Assembly: GCA_016716065.1 (NCBI GenBank)
Contig: JADJXA010000003.1
Coordinates: forward strand, 310,001-374,000
DNA from: Candidatus Leptovillus gracilis
GTDB taxonomy: Bacteria > Chloroflexota > Anaerolineae > Promineifilales > Promineifilaceae
Direction: 5' to 3'
Length of the DNA: 64,000 bases
Every line of letters starts with the position of its first letter. The stretch's first letter is position 1. The position numbers and the translations under genes are program-made. Below, one piece after another: positions 52,041 through 60,115 of the stretch. A model generated the notes under the pieces. The model had not been told where the DNA came from, made no database searches, and was given only the letters and a program-made list of their open reading frames with translations.

Positions 52041-52447
52041 AAACCCCCAGGGATTCCGAAAAAGTCAGCTAATGATACAACCCACCTGGATTTCAGCACA
52101 AAAGAAGGCATCAACCGCTTTTTGCTGCCGGTTGCCACCACCCCAGAAACCGTCCCACCCCCTCCAAGGTGATCTTTCGTAGCATTCATGCCCCATTTTT
52201 GAATTCGCCAGCGGTAGCCTTTCATCTGGCCTGGCTTCACGGGTAACGGATTGGGCCTCTAAATTGCCCACTTGGGGCAACACGGCCGTTTGTGTCACCT
52301 GCCGTCACAAATCCCCAACTTTCACGCCATCTTCACCCCGCCGCTAATACGCCGGTACTACGCGGCATGTTACAATCCTCAATCGGAACGTTTGTTCTGC
52401 CACCTATGTCTTACGGCTGCCCGCAGCACTCTGGAGAAAGCGATTTC
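52041..52447. other. Intergenic region with dispersed repeat copy B
   Basis: It contains the repeat at 52197-52231 and an ACGGCCGT. No gene is recognised. Confidence 0.5.
52197..52231 (-). repeat. Dispersed intergenic repeat, copy B
   Basis: On the minus strand it differs from copy A (17236-17270) at one of 35 positions (A to C after ATGAAAGG). The similarity ends right after AATTCAAAA. Confidence 0.75.
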
Positions 52448-52705
52448 GTGCCCGGCGACAAAAAGCGTAAACTAGAAAAAACCATCACGACCTTGCAAGG
52501 TCGGTGGGGCAGCCAGATTGTCCAGCGGGGGGACCCTTCGGACGCCCCCTTTGTGCCGCCCCAGTTATCCCTACCAGCTTCCCAGACCTGGACGCCGCTC
52601 TCGGCATGGGCGGCATCCCTCGTGGCCGCATCACCGAAATGGGGGGCGTGCCCACTTCGGGTATGGCGACGTTGGCCTTGAAGGTCATGGCCGCCCCCCA
52701 TCCCC
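52448..52705 (+). pseudogene. RecA/ImuA-like protein N-terminal fragment
   Basis: From a GTG at 52448 (GGAGA upstream) the frame reads GDKKRKLEKTITTLQGRWGS. After a one-base shift near 52555 it reads FPDLDAALGMGGIPRGRITE, then GVPTSGMATLALKVMA. This is the N-terminal third of a RecA-like protein, including the degenerate P-loop region GVPTSGM. It ends near 52705, where DnaE sequence begins. In many bacteria such a protein (ImuA) is encoded with ImuB and DnaE2. Confidence 0.7.
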
Positions 52706-52715
52706 TGGGCGGCGG

Positions 52716-53616
52716 CCGAACTAGAAAGCTTCCGCGCCGCCTTCCTGAGCGGAGCGCAGGCCCATGGCGTGCCGCCGGCGACGGCCGAACTTGTCTTTGA
52801 CCAACTGCGCGGCTTCGGCAGCTACTCCTTCGCCAAGTCGCACGCGGTGGCCTTTGCCGTGCTGGTCTACCAGTCGGCCTGGCTTAAGCGCTACCACTGC
52901 GCCGCTTTCTACACGGCGCTGCTCAACAACCAGCCGATGGGTTTCTGGACGCCGGCGATTCTGGTCAACGAAGCGCGGCGGCAAGGGATAGCGGTGCTGT
53001 CGGTGGACGTGGCGGTGAGTCAGGAAAAGTGTACGGTGGCCGCCGGCCGTATCCGTCTGGGACTGGGTTACGTCAAGGGTTTGAGCCAGGCGCAGATGGA
53101 CGCCATTCTAGTAAGAAGAGAGGCTGCGCCCTTCGCCGACCTGGCCGACTTCTGCCGCCGGACGGAACTGGGGCGCAAGGCGGTAGAGGCGCTCATCGTG
53201 GCCGGGGCGCAGGACGGCTGGGGGATAGCGCGGCGGCGATGCTGGGGGAACAGGCGGTGTTGGGTCTGTCAACAGGCGAGCATGTGATGACTTTGTACCG
53301 GGAATGGCTGGACGAACAGCATATTCTGGGCAGTCAGGAATTGAGTCGGCGCGCACACGGCCGTCGCGTGCGCGCCGCTGGGCTGCTGGTGGTCCATCAG
53401 TCGCCGCCGACGGCGAAAGGTTTTCACTTTCTAACCCTAGAAGACCAGGATGGGCTGATGAACGTGATAGTGTCGCCGGGGGTGTACGGCCGTTACCGGT
53501 CGGTCATTCGCGGGGCGCGGCTGCTGCTGGTGGCGGGGAAAGTACAGCAGGAAGATGGGGTGGTGAATCTGCTGGCGGAGCATCTGGCGCGGTTGTCGGG
53601 AAGAGCATTTGAGTAG
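52716..53616 (+). pseudogene. dnaE2: DNA polymerase III alpha (DnaE2-like) C-terminal fragment
   Basis: It starts inside the polymerase at ESFRAAFLSGAQAHGVPPAT and continues LRGFGSYSFAKSHAVAFAVL and YQSAWLKRYHCAAFYTALLN, the conserved fingers-to-beta-binding region. Then come GLGYVKGLSQAQMDAIL and a helix-hairpin-helix region (LADFCRRTELGRKAVEALIV). A frame change and deletion near 53220 follow. The end (RVRAAGLLVVHQSPPTAKGF, HFLTLEDQDGLMNVIVSPGV) is the OB-fold of DnaE. About two thirds of the protein, and imuB, are missing. Confidence 0.8.
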
Positions 53617-53627
53617 CGTAACGGCCG

Positions 53628-54833
53628 TTAACCTGGTGGGTTCCTCTCGCTTGCCTCCTGCCAGAGAGAGACAAAACGAGCGGTTAATGTCTGGGCAAGT
53701 TCCACAGACTGGATAACCAGACTCAGGTCATCATACACAAAATAGGAACCGGCCGACCAGTTATGGCTGCCCAGGATAACCAGAGAACCGTCGGCAACAA
53801 GATACTTCGAGTGGAGCAGTCGCTCCGTGGAGTCAAACTGAACCGGTATGCCGGCGGCGGTCAGATACGCCTGCGCCGGGGCGTTAATCACCGATGAACG
53901 ATAGGGGTCTTCTGGCCTGTCGGCATCTAGCAATACGCGCACAGCCACGCCCCGGTTGTGGGCAGCAACCAGCGCCTCAAGCAACAGGCGCGTTGGATGG
54001 GTCGGCTCCGGCAGAGCGATGTGAAACAGACAGACGTCAAGCGAAGTGGTGACATTTTGCAGCAAGGCTGGCAGGCGCCGAAAATAATCCAGGCCGGACA
54101 GAACGCCGACCCAATCGGCCAGGCTTTCCGGTTCAGCCAGCGCCAGGTCAAAATTGCGAGGCTGATATTCCTTCGTTGCCGGATGGGGGTCGGCCGCGCA
54201 GGTTGTGGCTACCGCGTCCAACGCCGCAACCAATTGTTCCCAGATGGTTGCGCCAGGCATCCTGGCTGTCAACCCGGCCAGGTCGGGAACGGCCGTGTTT
54301 GTGGCCTCCAGAGGAGAACCGAAGCGAACGCGATAACGGAGCCTGCCAACGGCCGTTGGTCCCACACCCTTAACGCGCCGGTCCAGGTCGTCCAACGAGC
54401 TGTATAGCCCCCGCGCCAGTCGCTCGCCGACAATTCGGGCGGCTAAAGTTGGCCCAATGCCCGGCAAGTGTACCATCTCTTTGACCGAGGCAGTATTCAG
54501 GTTGAGAGGCGTAACCGGGGTGACAATTTCGGCCAACATCCCGGGTCCGGCAGTCTGAACGTAATTGTCCGGTACACGCCGTCCCCCCTCATGGGCCGTA
54601 TGCAGCGCGTGGGCCAGCCCTTCATTTACCAGACGCAGCACAACGGCCGTGCGCGCTGCCTCATCAAGCGGTTGTTCAGTCACCGGCAGCCCACCGGCAG
54701 AGGCGCAAATAGAGGCGACGAACGGCCGTAATTCCCCCACAGACTGAGTGATTGGCGCGCCGACCTGCCCGGCCAGAATGGCCAGGGAGGCGTCGGTGAC
54801 AAACTGCGACCAGTTGATTTTGTAATAGCTCAT
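53628..54833 (-). CDS. Helix-hairpin-helix and phospholipase D-like domain protein
   Basis: About 401 residues from the ATG at 54833, which overlaps the stop of the preceding gene (ATGA). An N-terminal helical part (YKINWSQFVTDASLAIL) is followed by helix-hairpin-helix motifs (LNLNTASVKEMVHLPGIGPT ... LDDLDRRVKGVGPTAVGRLR, about 118-170), which bind DNA non-specifically. A PLD-like domain has a single HxKxxxxD motif, HSKYLVADGSLVILGSHNW (about 350-368). One HKD motif needs a partner to form an active site, and the gene upstream encodes another single-HKD protein. It is probably a nuclease or phosphodiesterase subunit. Last gene of a four-gene operon. Confidence 0.75.
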   Translation of the reverse strand: MSYYKINWSQFVTDASLAILAGQVGAPITQSVGELRPFVASICASAGGLPVTEQPLDEAARTAVVLRLVNEGLAHALHTAHEGGRRVPDNYVQTAGPGMLAEIVTPVTPLNLNTASVKEMVHLPGIGPTLAARIVGERLARGLYSSLDDLDRRVKGVGPTAVGRLRYRVRFGSPLEATNTAVPDLAGLTARMPGATIWEQLVAALDAVATTCAADPHPATKEYQPRNFDLALAEPESLADWVGVLSGLDYFRRLPALLQNVTTSLDVCLFHIALPEPTHPTRLLLEALVAAHNRGVAVRVLLDADRPEDPYRSSVINAPAQAYLTAAGIPVQFDSTERLLHSKYLVADGSLVILGSHNWSAGSYFVYDDLSLVIQSVELAQTLTARFVSLWQEASERNPPG

Positions 54834-55336
54834 CGTTGTTCTGCCCGGAGCCACTGCCCCTCAAAGAAATGGACAAAGCGCGTCGCCAGCGCCGCCGACT
54901 GCACCAAAACGCTGTCCTGCGTCTGGTTGGTAAAAGCGCCCCCCGACCAATTGTGCGACCCGGTCAACACATAATCATCGGCCACGACCAGTTTGACGTG
55001 GCTGCCGCGTACCGGCTGAGCCGTCAGCCAGCGTACCGGAATGCCCTGTTCTTCGGCCCAACTCCGGGCGGTGATTGACCGTTCGGCGATATCCAGGTTG
55101 GTGCGGCTGCCGCCGATGAGCAGCCGCGTATCTACCCCCCGCCACAAAGCGCCTTGCAAAGCGCGAAACACCTCGTGAACCTGCAAATCGGGATCGCTGG
55201 CCGGTAGAAGGTCCACGATAAAGAGAGAACACAAACAATGGCGGGTCGTTTTTTCGATCAGGGCGCGCAGCGTAACCGGGTAATCGGTATCTGACGCCAG
55301 ACGTACGCGAGCGGGCATAACACCGTAGGGAATCAT
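54830..55336 (-). CDS. Phospholipase D-like single-domain protein
   Basis: A 168-residue PLD-fold protein with one catalytic motif, SHVKLVVADDYVLTGSHNWS (about residues 114-133). Before it is the usual beta-alpha core (TRHCLCSLFIVDLLPASDPD, LWRGVDTRLLIGGSRTNLDI). The ending matches that of the partner's PLD domain. Start and stop overlap the neighbouring genes by 4 bases each, indicating translational coupling and probably a defined stoichiometry. With the HhH-PLD protein it could form a heterodimer with two HKD halves. Substrate unknown. Confidence 0.75.
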   Translation of the reverse strand: MIPYGVMPARVRLASDTDYPVTLRALIEKTTRHCLCSLFIVDLLPASDPDLQVHEVFRALQGALWRGVDTRLLIGGSRTNLDIAERSITARSWAEEQGIPVRWLTAQPVRGSHVKLVVADDYVLTGSHNWSGGAFTNQTQDSVLVQSAALATRFVHFFEGQWLRAEQR

Positions 55337-55638
55337 GGCGTTTCCTCCACCAGGCCCGAATGATGCAGATTGTTTGAGGCGCGTCGGCCAAAAACAGCCC
55401 GCGCGCTGCGGTAACGGGCCATGCGCCGGTAAGCCGCGGCCCGACGATCACTCAGTTCGGCCAGGGCTTCGCCATGCGCGTGCCGCTCGTCGGCGGCCTG
55501 GGATTCAATGGCGGCGATGAGGGCCAACAATCCTTCATTGCGGGCGTTGTCAATCCGCAGACGTAGAACCTCGCGCCGCAGCGCCTGGTAACGCTGGTAG
55601 GCTTGGGCGTTTTGTTCGGATAGTTCAGCAAAACTCAT
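55333..55638 (-). CDS. Small coiled-coil protein
   Basis: A 101-residue helical protein: MSFAELSEQNAQAYQRYQAL, LRLRIDNARNEGLLALIAA and ALAELSDRRAAAYRRMARYR. The two SEQNAQAYQRY/SDRRAAAYRRM segments resemble each other. It has no recognised family. It starts 2 bases after the HExxH gene and overlaps the PLD gene by 4 bases, so it belongs to the same transcript and may be an adaptor or scaffold. Confidence 0.65.
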   Translation of the reverse strand: MSFAELSEQNAQAYQRYQALRREVLRLRIDNARNEGLLALIAAIESQAADERHAHGEALAELSDRRAAAYRRMARYRSARAVFGRRASNNLHHSGLVEETP

Positions 55639-55640
55639 GG

Positions 55641-56105
55641 TTACATTCCCCAGTTAATCGGCGGCAAGGTTTTGTCCGGCGCTGATTCGCTGGACTGTCC
55701 TTCCCGGAAACATTCTTCCTGACGTTCAGTCGTCCAGGCCAGAGCGGTCTGGTGCAGCTCGTTGTGGATGGCGCTCTGCGACTGATCCCCAAAATAATCG
55801 TAGCTGCCGCCGAAATCCTGGTCATCCAGGGCGTGCAGAACCTCATGGATGCCCAACGAAACGCCGTCAAATCCGGAATAGTCGTCGGCGCCGATTTTGT
55901 CCACATCAATTACCAGCGACCGGGTATCTCTGTCGTAGTACATTTCAGCCCCATCGGGCGCTGCGCCGGCTACGACATCTACCGGCTCATACTGCCAGTC
56001 AGTGAGCGACTGTTCAATCATCTGGCGCAGGAAATCGAAGCGTTCGCCGGGGTCCATGTTTTCCCAATTTTGTTCTTCCAACCCGTGGCAGATATCAAAT
56101 GCCAT
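55641..56105 (-). CDS. HExxH-motif protein, putative metallopeptidase
   Basis: About 154 residues from the ATG at 56105 (AGAGGG upstream). The central SLGIHEVLHALDDQDFGG contains HEVLH, a zincin-type metal-binding motif. A third ligand could be a His or Glu in SAIHNELHQTALAW. A hydrophobic strand (SLVIDVDKIG) precedes the motif, as in metallopeptidases. The first ~60 residues are acidic and helical. It is the first gene of the four-gene operon with two PLD proteins. No family name could be assigned. Confidence 0.6.
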   Translation of the reverse strand: MAFDICHGLEEQNWENMDPGERFDFLRQMIEQSLTDWQYEPVDVVAGAAPDGAEMYYDRDTRSLVIDVDKIGADDYSGFDGVSLGIHEVLHALDDQDFGGSYDYFGDQSQSAIHNELHQTALAWTTERQEECFREGQSSESAPDKTLPPINWGM

Positions 56106-56273
56106 AAAAACCCTCTTTACCGAAACAGACAGACGTTGGCTTGGACGTTGCGTCAGTATAGAATATTTACCGGCCATCTGTAAAGGAATGGCAGAGCGAT
56201 GTAATGTGCGGCAGAATGAATTGCCTGTCGTCTCGACGATTGCTTGCGGATCGTCGGCTACAAGGAGATACAA

Positions 56274-56630
56274 ATGGAACTTGGAAAATTTTCCCTTAGC
56301 CTGGCCGTAACAGACATTCATGCCTCCCTGGCGTTTTACCAAAATCTTGGTTTTGCCCTGCTGGATGATCACCGGGATGAAAATTGGGTGATTCTCCAAA
56401 ATGGCGAGACCGTCATCGGATTATTCCAGGGCATGTTTGAGAAGAATTTACTGACCTTTGTCCCGGAAGATGCCCGGGCAATCCAAAAACAACTGAAAGC
56501 GCGTGGCTTGAAACTGGACTCGGAAGCGGATGAGTCCACCACGGGTCCCGCCTATTTCACGCTGACCGACCCGGACGGCAACCCAATCCTGTTCGACCAA
56601 CACGACCCCGATTACAAACCAACCGCATAA
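56274..56630 (+). CDS. VOC family protein (glyoxalase/bleomycin-resistance fold)
   Basis: A 118-residue protein from the ATG at 56274 (AAGGAGA six bases upstream). Beta-alpha-beta-beta-beta modules: FSLSLAVTDIHASLAFYQNL, GFALLDDHRDENWVILQNGE and AYFTLTDPDGNPILFDQHD. The DPDGN motif and following strand are typical of VOC metal or ligand sites. Enzymatic role and substrate are unknown. It is the only plus-strand gene between the HExxH operon and the GNAT gene. Confidence 0.9.
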   Translation: MELGKFSLSLAVTDIHASLAFYQNLGFALLDDHRDENWVILQNGETVIGLFQGMFEKNLLTFVPEDARAIQKQLKARGLKLDSEADESTTGPAYFTLTDPDGNPILFDQHDPDYKPTA

Positions 56631-56650
56631 CATTCATATCCAGGCCATTC

Positions 56651-57598
56651 TTAGCGCATTGCCGTAACAGGAACGCCGCTCACCGGCCGGGAAAACCAAC
56701 AAGTTGCGGTCTGCACCTGAAACCCAACAGATTGGGCAGTGCCCAGCATCGCCGGGTTATCACTGCTTGTGCCTAGCACGGCCGTATCCATCCCACGTTC
56801 TTGCAACAGGCGCAGCCCCGTGAGCAAAAGCGCCCGCGCCAGCCCTCGTCGCTGAAAATCGGGATGCGTCGCTGCCGGGTCCGTGTGCCCTTCCTGCCGT
56901 CCGGTGCGTTCATTTTCTTCCTGGCTAATCGCACACAGGCAGTAGGCGGCCAGACGGCCGTCCGCCGCCACGACCACCAGGTCCAATTCCGCCTCATACT
57001 CTAGCCCGCGCATCATCGCCAGCCGCTCTGCGGCCGTCATATACTCTGTGCCAAACGCGGCGCGATGCAGCGCGACCAGCGCCGCAACCTCCTGCTCGCC
57101 TTGAACGTGGCGGATGGCAAACCCGGGCGGTAGTTGCGGCGGTGGAATGGGTTCAGTGAGGCGACGAACCAGACGCAGCGAGCGGAGTTCTTGCCGCACA
57201 AAGCCGTGCCGTTCGAGCAAAGCAATTTGTCCGGCGTCATCCTCACGGCAACTGGCGTCGAGCGTGCGCGTTTCATCCCCTGCCGACATCGCGCGCCGCA
57301 GACACGCCACGCCCCAGCCGACGATCTCCCTTCCCAGGTCAGGGTATGAGGTCTGTGGGTCCATCTCAAAGCGCAGGTTGTCGTACTGGTCTACAAAGGC
57401 AAAGGCTACGAGACGGCCGTTGCTATCTAACCACAGGCGCGTATTGACCTGCACAGCAGGCAAGGCGAGAAGTTCTCGTAAATCAACCGGACCTGGATAA
57501 TCTGCCAGACGCGCGGCCGGCCTGACGGCAAACAAAAGCTGCAACATGGCTTGTAGATCATCCGGGCCAGCATATAAACGGTTGGTAAGTGTAGACAT
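56651..57598 (-). CDS. Tandem GNAT acetyltransferase
   Basis: 315 residues with two GNAT folds. The N-terminal half (1-155) shows LWLDSNGRLVAFAFVDQYDN, with a degenerate acetyl-CoA site and the ERHGFVRQE ending. A linker (PIPPPQLPPGFAIRHVQ) leads to the C-terminal half (160-310) with the canonical HPDFQRRGLARALLLTGLRL and NPAMLGTAQSVGFQVQT. Related to the protein at 59603-60115, which has the same linker style (TLPPGYLIRPLQ) but lacks the first half. The substrate is unknown. Confidence 0.85.
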   Translation of the reverse strand: MSTLTNRLYAGPDDLQAMLQLLFAVRPAARLADYPGPVDLRELLALPAVQVNTRLWLDSNGRLVAFAFVDQYDNLRFEMDPQTSYPDLGREIVGWGVACLRRAMSAGDETRTLDASCREDDAGQIALLERHGFVRQELRSLRLVRRLTEPIPPPQLPPGFAIRHVQGEQEVAALVALHRAAFGTEYMTAAERLAMMRGLEYEAELDLVVVAADGRLAAYCLCAISQEENERTGRQEGHTDPAATHPDFQRRGLARALLLTGLRLLQERGMDTAVLGTSSDNPAMLGTAQSVGFQVQTATCWFSRPVSGVPVTAMR

Positions 57599-57739
57599 AG
57601 GTTATACTTCAAGCTCAATTCCTGTTCGGCGAATCTACAAACCAAGAGCAACGTCAGGATAGGTCGCTATGTGTCTGCGGGCCACCAAAACCAGCCAACC
57701 GGGCAAAGCCGTATTGTCATTGTGAACCAGGTCCCAAGA

Positions 57740-58579
57740 TTAACGGCCATAAAGCGCCGAACTCGCCAGAAATTCAGTTACAATCCGGCGGAACTCCTCT
57801 GGCTGATCCATGTTGGATAAATGGGCGGCGTCGGCAATCAGGGCTTTTCGGGCTGATGGCAACTTAGTCATCATGTAATCGGCCGCCGCATGAATATAGG
57901 GTATGTCATGAGCGCCCACAATAATGAGCGTTGGCGTCTGCAATGCGCTCATCTCCTCAGCGGCGACAATCTCCGTATCGAGAAGCTCCTGGCCCAGCTT
58001 TTTGGCGTAGTGGGAGAGCGCCTGACGATTCATCTCGTAAGCTAACCGGCGCATGGTCTGATTAACCTGATCGGGCGTTCGTTCCATACCGTCAAACCAG
58101 ATTTGCGTCTCTATCTCAGCCAACAGGTCAAAATCTCCTGCGTGGTAGGCTTGCTCGGCCGTGGCAAATTTGGCCGGCGTCGGCGTATCCAACTCCAGGC
58201 CAGACGGCCCGGAGCCGACTAAAATCAAGGCTGCTGTTTGCGACGGCCGTGTTAAGGCGAAGTTGATAGCCAGGCCACCGCCCATCGAACAACCCATGAA
58301 CAATGCAGGTTCATGCAGTTCCAAATAGTCCAGCAAGGCGATTAAATCCCCAAGATGGCTAAAGTCACCCTCAACCGGCTCGCTCCGGCCGTAGCCGCGC
58401 AGATCGTAGCGAACAACGTGAAACCGGTCGGCGAAATGGGCGAACTCGTTGTTCCATTGACGGCTGTCAGCCACGCCTGCGTGAATCATCACGAGAGGTG
58501 GCCCCTCTCCGGCTGCTTCGTAATAGATGCGGGCGTTATTGATGGCCGCCAGGCCAGACTTAACTGGTTTGTCATTCAT
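57740..58579 (-). CDS. Alpha/beta hydrolase
   Basis: A 279-residue hydrolase. The nucleophile elbow is GCSMGGG (Ser about residue 97), the oxyanion-hole loop VMIHAGVADSRQW, the acid probably in IIVGAHDIPYIHA and the His in DAAHLSNMDQPEEF. Its ATG overlaps the stop of the phosphotransferase gene by 4 bases. It resembles the 3-oxoadipate enol-lactonase-like group of hydrolases, but the exact substrate cannot be read from the sequence. Last gene of the minus-strand operon starting near 62379. Confidence 0.88.
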   Translation of the reverse strand: MNDKPVKSGLAAINNARIYYEAAGEGPPLVMIHAGVADSRQWNNEFAHFADRFHVVRYDLRGYGRSEPVEGDFSHLGDLIALLDYLELHEPALFMGCSMGGGLAINFALTRPSQTAALILVGSGPSGLELDTPTPAKFATAEQAYHAGDFDLLAEIETQIWFDGMERTPDQVNQTMRRLAYEMNRQALSHYAKKLGQELLDTEIVAAEEMSALQTPTLIIVGAHDIPYIHAAADYMMTKLPSARKALIADAAHLSNMDQPEEFRRIVTEFLASSALYGR

Positions 58580-59610
58580 TTCATGCCCCCATAACTCAGA
58601 TCAATCCGCTTGTCCGCTCTATAAGCCGCCTCTATTGTGCCGTTGGGCAGAAAGTTCGAGACCAGGTAGCGCAGAGATTGCGCCCGATCCTGACCGCCTT
58701 CGTTCGATAAGAGCAATTGCTCGCAGAAGAGGGCGATGTCTTCGATGATTCGTTCGCAGCGGTAATAAGCCAGCGTCCGCCAGTTGATCGCCGCCTGGCC
58801 GTAACCGCGATAAAACAGCGTTTCTTCCTCCTGGGCATTATAGCCGACAAATCCTTGCGCGCCGCCGATGAACATCAAATCCCGCTCTTTGGGAGCCAGC
58901 ATCGGGTCGTCCCAGTCCACGATGTAAAGAGCGTCACGGCCGTCAACCAGGACGTTGCTGGCGTGGATGTCGGCGTGACACAGCACAAATTCCAGAAGTT
59001 CGCCTGACAATGAATCGGCCAACTGTTCCGCCCGTTGTACCAGGTCGAGAATCTCAGCCCGTCTGCTCTGCAGAAACGCGGCTAAATCCAGGGCGACGGG
59101 ATCGTCGTAGACGTCGCTCTCGACGCGCCCTAAAAACATCTTGACCATCTCGCGCCAGCGGGGGGAATAACGTTCTTGCCGTAGATTGGCTCTTATGGCT
59201 GGTGGTACGGCCAGCATGTGCAGTTTTTTCAGCGCCGCGCCAAACTCTGCCCACTGCGCCGCCGACAGCTTGCGTTCACGGCCGTTACAGCCGTCTACGA
59301 ACGGGTAAAGAATCGCCGTGAACGCATCGAGCGTTGTCCAAAGCTGCCCAGTTTTTGTTGTCAGGGGGGTGACGATTTGCCGGATTCCCTGGTCGTGGAG
59401 AAATTGGGGAAGGGTAACGGCTGTTCCGTCAAAAACGCCGCTTCTCAGCTTCAGAAAGTAGGCGGTTTCAACATTGGTTTCGATACGGTAAACGGCCGTG
59501 TTCTGGTCTGCGCCCAACGGCAGGAAGATGATCTGGACGGCCGTGACGCCATAGGCGGCCTGTAAACAGGCGGCAATCTTTGCAGGGGAAATGTCCGGTT
59601 TTTCAAGCAT
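58576..59610 (-). CDS. APH-type phosphotransferase
   Basis: A 344-residue kinase of the aminoglycoside/choline kinase fold. The catalytic loop is FVLCHADIHASNVLVDG (about residues 208-224) and the metal-binding motif YIVDWDDPMLAPKERDLMF. An N-lobe with GADQNTAVYRIET precedes them. The HADIHASNVL...DWDDP...KERDLMF pattern resembles the APH(9)-like spectinomycin kinase subgroup, though self-resistance is not implied by this alone. It overlaps the GNAT gene upstream by 8 bases and the hydrolase downstream by 4. Confidence 0.85.
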   Translation of the reverse strand: MLEKPDISPAKIAACLQAAYGVTAVQIIFLPLGADQNTAVYRIETNVETAYFLKLRSGVFDGTAVTLPQFLHDQGIRQIVTPLTTKTGQLWTTLDAFTAILYPFVDGCNGRERKLSAAQWAEFGAALKKLHMLAVPPAIRANLRQERYSPRWREMVKMFLGRVESDVYDDPVALDLAAFLQSRRAEILDLVQRAEQLADSLSGELLEFVLCHADIHASNVLVDGRDALYIVDWDDPMLAPKERDLMFIGGAQGFVGYNAQEEETLFYRGYGQAAINWRTLAYYRCERIIEDIALFCEQLLLSNEGGQDRAQSLRYLVSNFLPNGTIEAAYRADKRIDLSYGGMK

Positions 59611-60115
59611 GGAGGGAGTAGGTTTTCTGGTAGGCTGGCGTTTCCGGAGTCGTCAGGCGCGTGAAGCCTGTCGTCTCATACAGGTTAACGGCCGTTTTGT
59701 TTGAATTCATCGTTCCCAGCAGCGCCACTTCCACGCCGGCCGCCTGCACCTGGCGCAGTCCGGCCAGAAGCATGGCGCGCCCCAACCCTTGCCGCTGATT
59801 CTCCGGCCGCACGCCAAGGTACTCAATCCAACCCCGGCGGCGGCCGCTTTGCGCCCATTCCGCCCGGCAAAAGGCGTATTCGCAATAGGCGACAAACTCC
59901 CCCGTATCGGCAACGGCGACGAGATGGCCGTATTCGTCGCTGTGGAACATCTCCTGGCGGTGGTGGGGATTAACGGCCGTAAAATCATACAACGCCCCAT
60001 ACGCATCCAGTTCAGCGGGGCTTTGCAGCGGGCGAATGAGGTAGCCGGGCGGTAGAGTCGGCGCGGAAACGTTATCCGCCAGCGGCCGGGCGAAGTAGAG
60101 GCCCTGCGCGGCCAA
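59603..60115 (-). CDS. GNAT acetyltransferase, N-terminally truncated
   Basis: About 170 residues from a TTG at 60115. A linker-like start (GLYFARPLADNVSAPTLPPG) precedes a complete GNAT core: EFVAYCEYAFCRAEWAQSGR, WIEYLGVRPENQRQGLGRAM and NSNKTAVNLYETTGFTRL. The start corresponds to the interdomain linker of tandem-GNAT proteins like that at 56651-57598, so the first half seems to have been lost. It begins inside the reading frame of the kinase gene, overlapping it out of frame, which marks a recombination junction. Confidence 0.75.
   Translation of the reverse strand: MAAQGLYFARPLADNVSAPTLPPGYLIRPLQSPAELDAYGALYDFTAVNPHHRQEMFHSDEYGHLVAVADTGEFVAYCEYAFCRAEWAQSGRRRGWIEYLGVRPENQRQGLGRAMLLAGLRQVQAAGVEVALLGTMNSNKTAVNLYETTGFTRLTTPETPAYQKTYSLHA

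Noticed and set aside
53628..56105. Calling the PLD operon a DISARM system (DrmC)
   Set aside because: No helicase, methyltransferase or DUF1998 genes are adjacent, and two single-HKD proteins plus an HExxH protein do not match DISARM.
58576..59610. Calling the phosphotransferase an antibiotic-resistance gene
   Set aside because: The APH(9)-like pattern is only subgroup-level similarity; the fold is shared with many metabolic kinases and the context gives no resistance cue.
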